Source: an uncultured archaeon (lineage in GTDB: Archaea; Thermoproteota; Bathyarchaeia; TCS64). From it: a stretch of 62,999 nucleotides of DNA. Below are positions 59,562 through 62,999 of the stretch, piece after piece. A program made the translations under genes and the position numbers. The number at the start of each line of letters is the position of its first letter. Position 1 is the first letter of the stretch. The DNA lies in NCBI GenBank assembly GCA_938048735.1, contig CALIUM010000021.1, positions 1-62,999 on the forward strand, read 5' to 3'. Under the pieces are notes generated by a model. That model ran no database searches. It was given only the letters and a program-made list of their open reading frames with translations, and was not told the origin of the DNA.

Positions 59562-59907
59562 GAGACATCAACCATATATCTATAGATTCCAACTATTATA
59601 ACTTTTTGGAAAAGTCAAACATATCTCTGCTGGCCCTGTAGGCGGGGAGGGGGTTTCGAGCAGGGGAGAGAGCTGATGGGTTGTCGGAGCTCTGGGGACC
59701 AACGGGCCTTGAGAGGGCTGGAACCTGTTCTCATTAAGTTGGAGGTCGCCCCGTATATCCCCACAGATGTTAAGACGGGGGCTTCGCTGATGAGGGCCTG
59801 ATTAAATTGCCCCTCTCCTCGTCGGGGGCGCCATAAATAACCCCTTTAAGGGTTCGGATTAATTAAGAACAAAATAACAACATAAAAAATATTTTATTAG
59901 ATGAATG
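59562..59907. other. Intergenic region with unidentified coding-like remnant
   Basis: About 345 bases. The GC-rich part 59630-59840 contains a plus-strand frame (LRGLEPVLIKLEVAPYIPTDVKTGASLMRA) that looks protein-like but matches nothing I can name and lacks a start. Possibly a transposase relic. An AT-rich tract follows the protease gene's end. Confidence 0.3.
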
Positions 59908-61706
59908 CTATTTTTTATTTACCACATTTACTATTATGCTCGTATTTGCTGTGTTATTGTATATATCATAGGCAACCACGGTGATTTTATGCCATCCATC
60001 CTTAACAGATCTGGTGTTCCAGCGGTATGTGCACTCGATGCTGAGGACACCAGCTTGCAGCTCTGTGGATGCTGTTAGTTTGTCGTCGATGTAGAATTCC
60101 ACCTTGCTTATTCCTGAATCATCCGATACTGAGGTTTTTATATCGACCCATTTTGAGACCTTTGAGTTGTTTGTTGGATAAGATATTATGATATTTGGTG
60201 GGTTGTTATCTGTGATGTTTACTGATTTTGCCTCCGATTTGCTGTTCTCCACTTTTACCGTTATGGTCTTGGACTCTCCTGTGTTGCCCGCGTTGTCATA
60301 GGCCTTAGCCATAAGGCTGTATGCCCCATCCTGCTCGCATGTTGTATCCCAGTAGAACTCGTAAGGGGCATCGGGGTCGACTGCGAAGAGGATTCCATTC
60401 TTGTAGAGCTCTACCTTTGAAACCCCTGAGTCGTCAGATGCGTCCACCTTCACGGTTACGTCCCCTGAAACCGTGGACCCGTCTACGGGATATGTTATCG
60501 AGGCGCTGGGTGGGGTGGTATCCATCGGGGGTGGGGAGAAGGTGATGGCCATCTTCAGGGCGTTCGAGGCGTCTATCCTCCCCCAGCCGTAATAGATGTC
60601 GTAGCCTGCTGCCCCTAGGTCTAGAGCCGTGGACTTAAGGATCTGCTCAGCTTGAGGGGGGGTGAGGGAGGGGTTGGCTGAGAACATTAGGGCGACAACC
60701 CCGGCCGTGATGGGGGCTGAGAAGGATGTTCCCGAGACCGATCCATAGCCGCCCCCTCTGACCGTGGTGTAGATTCCGACCCCTGGGGCTGAGAGGTCTA
60801 TGTAGGGCCCGTAGGTTGAGAAGCTCGCGAGGGTGTCACCGCTAGCCGTAGCGCTCACCGAGATGATGTAGGGGTTGTCGGCGTAGTCGGCATAGCCCCC
60901 CGTGTTGCCTCCTGCCGCCAGAACCAAGCCCCCCTGTCCATGAAGTACTTAGCAGCGCTTGATAGGGCCGAACCGCTGTATATGAGGAAGCTCACGACCG
61001 CAGCCCTGGCACCCCTATCCGCGGCGTAGACTAGCCCCTTGCTCAGGAGTGAGTAGGTGGTATAGCCGTTTGGGTCCGTGACCCTGACGGGTAGGATGGG
61101 GCAGATCCAGGCGACCCCTGCGACACCGATCCCGTTGTTGGCTATGGCCGCAGCTGAGCCTGCCACCTTCGTCCCATGGCCATAGACATCGGAGGCGTCC
61201 CCGTTGTTGTCATAGAAGTTCCATCCAGGGAGCAGTTTCCCAGCCAGGTCTGGATGGGTGGGATCCACGCCGCTGTCTAGGACCGCGATCACAACCCCGC
61301 CGCTGCCTGTCCAGATATCCCATGCTCCAGGGGCGTTTATCGTGGCCAGATGCCACTCCTTCGGGTAGTATGGGTCGTTGGGGACCTGCAGAGGCGCTAT
61401 CCTCAGGTTCTCCTCAGCAAACTCTACCATGGGATTCCTCATCAACGCGGACTTGACGCGGGGCAACGCAACCTCTGCAACCGAGATGACCAAAACCCTT
61501 ATCTGGGGTATCTCGTCAACAACCTCGGCCCCGAGGGATGAGAGGAGCCTACCCCTGGAGTGGTCGTTCACCCCTGGCTTAAACCTGACGAGGAGCTCCC
61601 CCTTAACGGTTGAGCCCATCGCCACAGCTGGGCCTGAGGCCGAGAAAGCTATGAGGAGGATAAGAATGGTTGCGGAGCGGAATCTAAAATCAAACCTCCC
61701 GCTCAT
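59908..61706 (-). pseudogene. Secreted subtilisin-like serine protease with Ig-like repeats, one frameshift
   Basis: Frame 1 (61706-60855) has a signal peptide (ATILILLIAFSASGPAVA), an I9-type propeptide (GELLVRFKPGVNDHSRGRLLSSLGAEVVDEI) and the S8 domain with catalytic Asp (AVLDSGVDPTHPDL) and His (GHGTKVAG). Frame 2 (60927-59908) carries the catalytic Ser (VSGTSFSAPITAGVVALM), then two Ig-like repeats (DDSGVSKVELYKNG; DDSGISKVEFYIDD). A six-C run at 60929-60934 is the break; one more base restores MDRGGLVLAAGGNTGG. All catalytic residues are intact, so a consensus error is quite possible. ~600 residues, no C-terminal anchor. Confidence 0.88.
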
Positions 61707-62483
61707 GGAGAATCACCTCCAACCTTTGTTACAATGTGATCTAGATCTTCTATCGAGAGGATCTTTCTAGGACATGTCACATCCATGATCCTTAAGCCTT
61801 TAGGTATAATATTTCCTTAATAATTTTGCCAACCAAAACTACATATCAAGAATATTTATCACAAAAACACACATCTTTCTCCCATAGATCTCCAATATTT
61901 ATTATCCATACAGACATCCGCGATCAGATCTGTTGGAACATTATGTACTCAATAAGGTAGTTACTCCGTGAAGAGTTGAAAAGTGAAACTGTGTGGATTC
62001 TTTGAACCCACAGGCAATTTAACCACTAATTGTCGTGCAGATATCAACTCATAAAACTCAAGGATCCAATAAATAGAGATATAAAATAATTTATGAACCC
62101 CTTAAATCCCATCTATATTTACTCTTCATTCCACTCAAAATATTTAACCTTCTCGAATTCTAAAATAGACTTACGCTATAGAGACGGTGATATATGCGCC
62201 ATCTCAACAAAGGGACCCAACCTTAGTCGCAGGGGCTAAAGAGGCTGACTGATATCGGGATGATTTAACTATCATGATCGGAGGTTCAGAGAGCCCTAGG
62301 TTGGATTGTGAAGGAATTTGAGTTAGCCCTCAGAGGGGAGGCTAGACTCTTCTCAGATCGTTGTGGGATCTATGAACCTCCGATCATGATAGTTAAACCA
62401 TATAATCATCCGCTAGGCTCTTTGAGGCCGGCCTCAAGCAGATCCAATTCCCCCGCCCAACCAACCATGTGAGGGTGTGATTA
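61707..62483. other. Long AT-rich non-coding region containing an inverted repeat
   Basis: About 780 bases with no convincing gene; includes the protease promoter region at the left and a perfect 25-bp inverted repeat at 62264-62397. Frames here are short and compositionally unlike the flanking genes. Confidence 0.45.
62264..62397. repeat. Perfect 25-bp inverted repeat with 84-base loop
   Basis: The left arm 62264-62288 begins TTTAACTATCATGATCGGAG. The right arm 62373-62397 is its exact reverse complement over 25 bases, and pairing stops abruptly on both sides. The 84-base interior contains a further short hairpin (AGCC-CTC...GAG-GGGAGGCT region near 62334-62352). Could be a MITE-like element, recombination site or structured RNA. 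Confidence 0.75.
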
Positions 62484-62729
62484 ATGAGGGGGAAGGAGCC
62501 CTCATCTTCCTTGCAGCCTTTACCATATTTACTCTTAGTGACCCTAGATGCTCCAAGCATCCCCCCAGGACGATCCATATATGGGCTTCTAGAGGTGCCG
62601 GAAACCGATTATCCGATTCGTGGAATTCCAGCGACGAGACTCGCCATCGCAGTATTCAACGGAGTCTTCTACGGCTCGATAGCATGGTTACTCTTCACAT
62701 TCGGAAAGAAATTAATAAAAACAGTATAG
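62484..62729 (+). CDS. Small hypothetical protein with one TM helix
   Basis: 81 residues. GLLEVPETDYPIRGIPATRLAIAVFNGVFYGSIAWLLFTFGKKLIKT looks like real coding sequence: a conserved-looking PETDYPxRGIPA segment before a membrane helix with a Lys-rich end. GTGAGGGTG precedes the ATG. The right half of the inverted repeat lies about 90 bases upstream. Family not recognised. Confidence 0.5.
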   Translation: MRGKEPSSSLQPLPYLLLVTLDAPSIPPGRSIYGLLEVPETDYPIRGIPATRLAIAVFNGVFYGSIAWLLFTFGKKLIKTV

Positions 62730-62999
62730 CGCACCAAACCCTCTCAATTTAAAATCAATTTAAAATCATCACATAACCTATACACACCATTTAATAAATT
62801 GATTATTTTAATTCAGGGAAATAAAATGTTTTCATTTTCCGCTGGATCCTAACCCAAGGCTTAAATTTTTCGTGGAGAGAACCCCCCTCAAACTATGGAA
62901 GATTTAAATTTAACTCAATTGCCTCCAATTGCCTCATCACATTTCCAACTCCCTTCCCCACCCCCTAGATCTATCTCCCCCAATCATCGATCCTAATAT

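Overview
The window is archaeal. It carries a group II chaperonin (thermosome), eukaryote-type ribosomal protein L14e, a DUF106/EMC3-type membrane insertase-like protein, archaeal cytidylate kinase, ferredoxin-linked 2-oxoacid and indolepyruvate oxidoreductases, TrpB2, and a SpeH-BpsA branched-chain polyamine pair typical of thermophiles. TATA-like promoters, very heavy use of AGG/AGA for Arg, and frequent TTG/GTG starts fit a thermophilic archaeon, probably of the TACK/Bathyarchaeia type. I cannot fix the lineage from the sequence alone. No tRNA or rRNA gene and no intact CRISPR array was found.

Layout. 1-6.9 kb: 5' part of a thermosome gene, acylphosphatase, a small wHTH protein, a DsrE/F/H-like trio, an M20 amidohydrolase, an ACT-domain regulator divergent from trpB2, and a ParB-like (SerK-type) gene behind trpB2. 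6.9-14.6 kb: a second AbgB-like M20 enzyme, a korDABC operon, PGI/PMI, a third M20 peptidase with a probable frameshift, and a 2x[4Fe-4S] ferredoxin. 14.6-24.6 kb: a signal-anchored surface protein, gcvPA-gcvPB, DUF106-cmk-L14e, small membrane proteins, an alpha/beta hydrolase and an MFS transporter. 24.9-29.95 kb: PD-(D/E)XK-like and GNAT genes with frameshifts, a flavodoxin, and a sulfur-relay/Fe-S operon (DsrE-TusA-cysteine desulfurase-IscU).

30-33 kb is a gene graveyard. It holds a TRASH-domain PadR regulator with a tiny YHS protein (probably still functional), next to relics of a membrane methyltransferase, a CopA ATPase C-terminus, an IS605 TnpB, and a HEPN-MNT pair broken by a frameshift and an in-frame stop. 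33.4-40.3 kb: tandem COG1665-like nucleotidyltransferases, a COG2522-type regulator facing a truncated dsrE copy across a shared palindrome, bpsA-speH, and a NifX-like/DUF5320/zinc-ribbon group facing a DUF134 regulator. 40.6-52.2 kb: VapBC, IorAB with an Lrp-type regulator, Mrp/NifX-like/CooC-like ATPases, a decayed radical SAM gene, a metallophosphoesterase, glyA, a second VapBC and a retropepsin-like protein. 52.3-63 kb: an aminotransferase, DUF2153-like and other archaeal hypotheticals, a frameshifted MFS transporter, a DUF3796-like membrane protein, a third VapBC, a frameshifted secreted subtilisin with Ig-like repeats, and a perfect 25-bp inverted repeat.

Themes. (1) Sulfur and iron-sulfur handling recurs: DsrEFH-like trio, DsrE-TusA-IscS-IscU, Mrp, two NifX-like proteins. 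(2) TrpB2 sits with a SerK-like gene, suggesting local supply of O-phosphoserine for tryptophan synthesis. (3) At least seven genes are interrupted at homopolymers or by single stops. Some look like real decay; the homopolymer cases could be consensus errors and need read-level checking.
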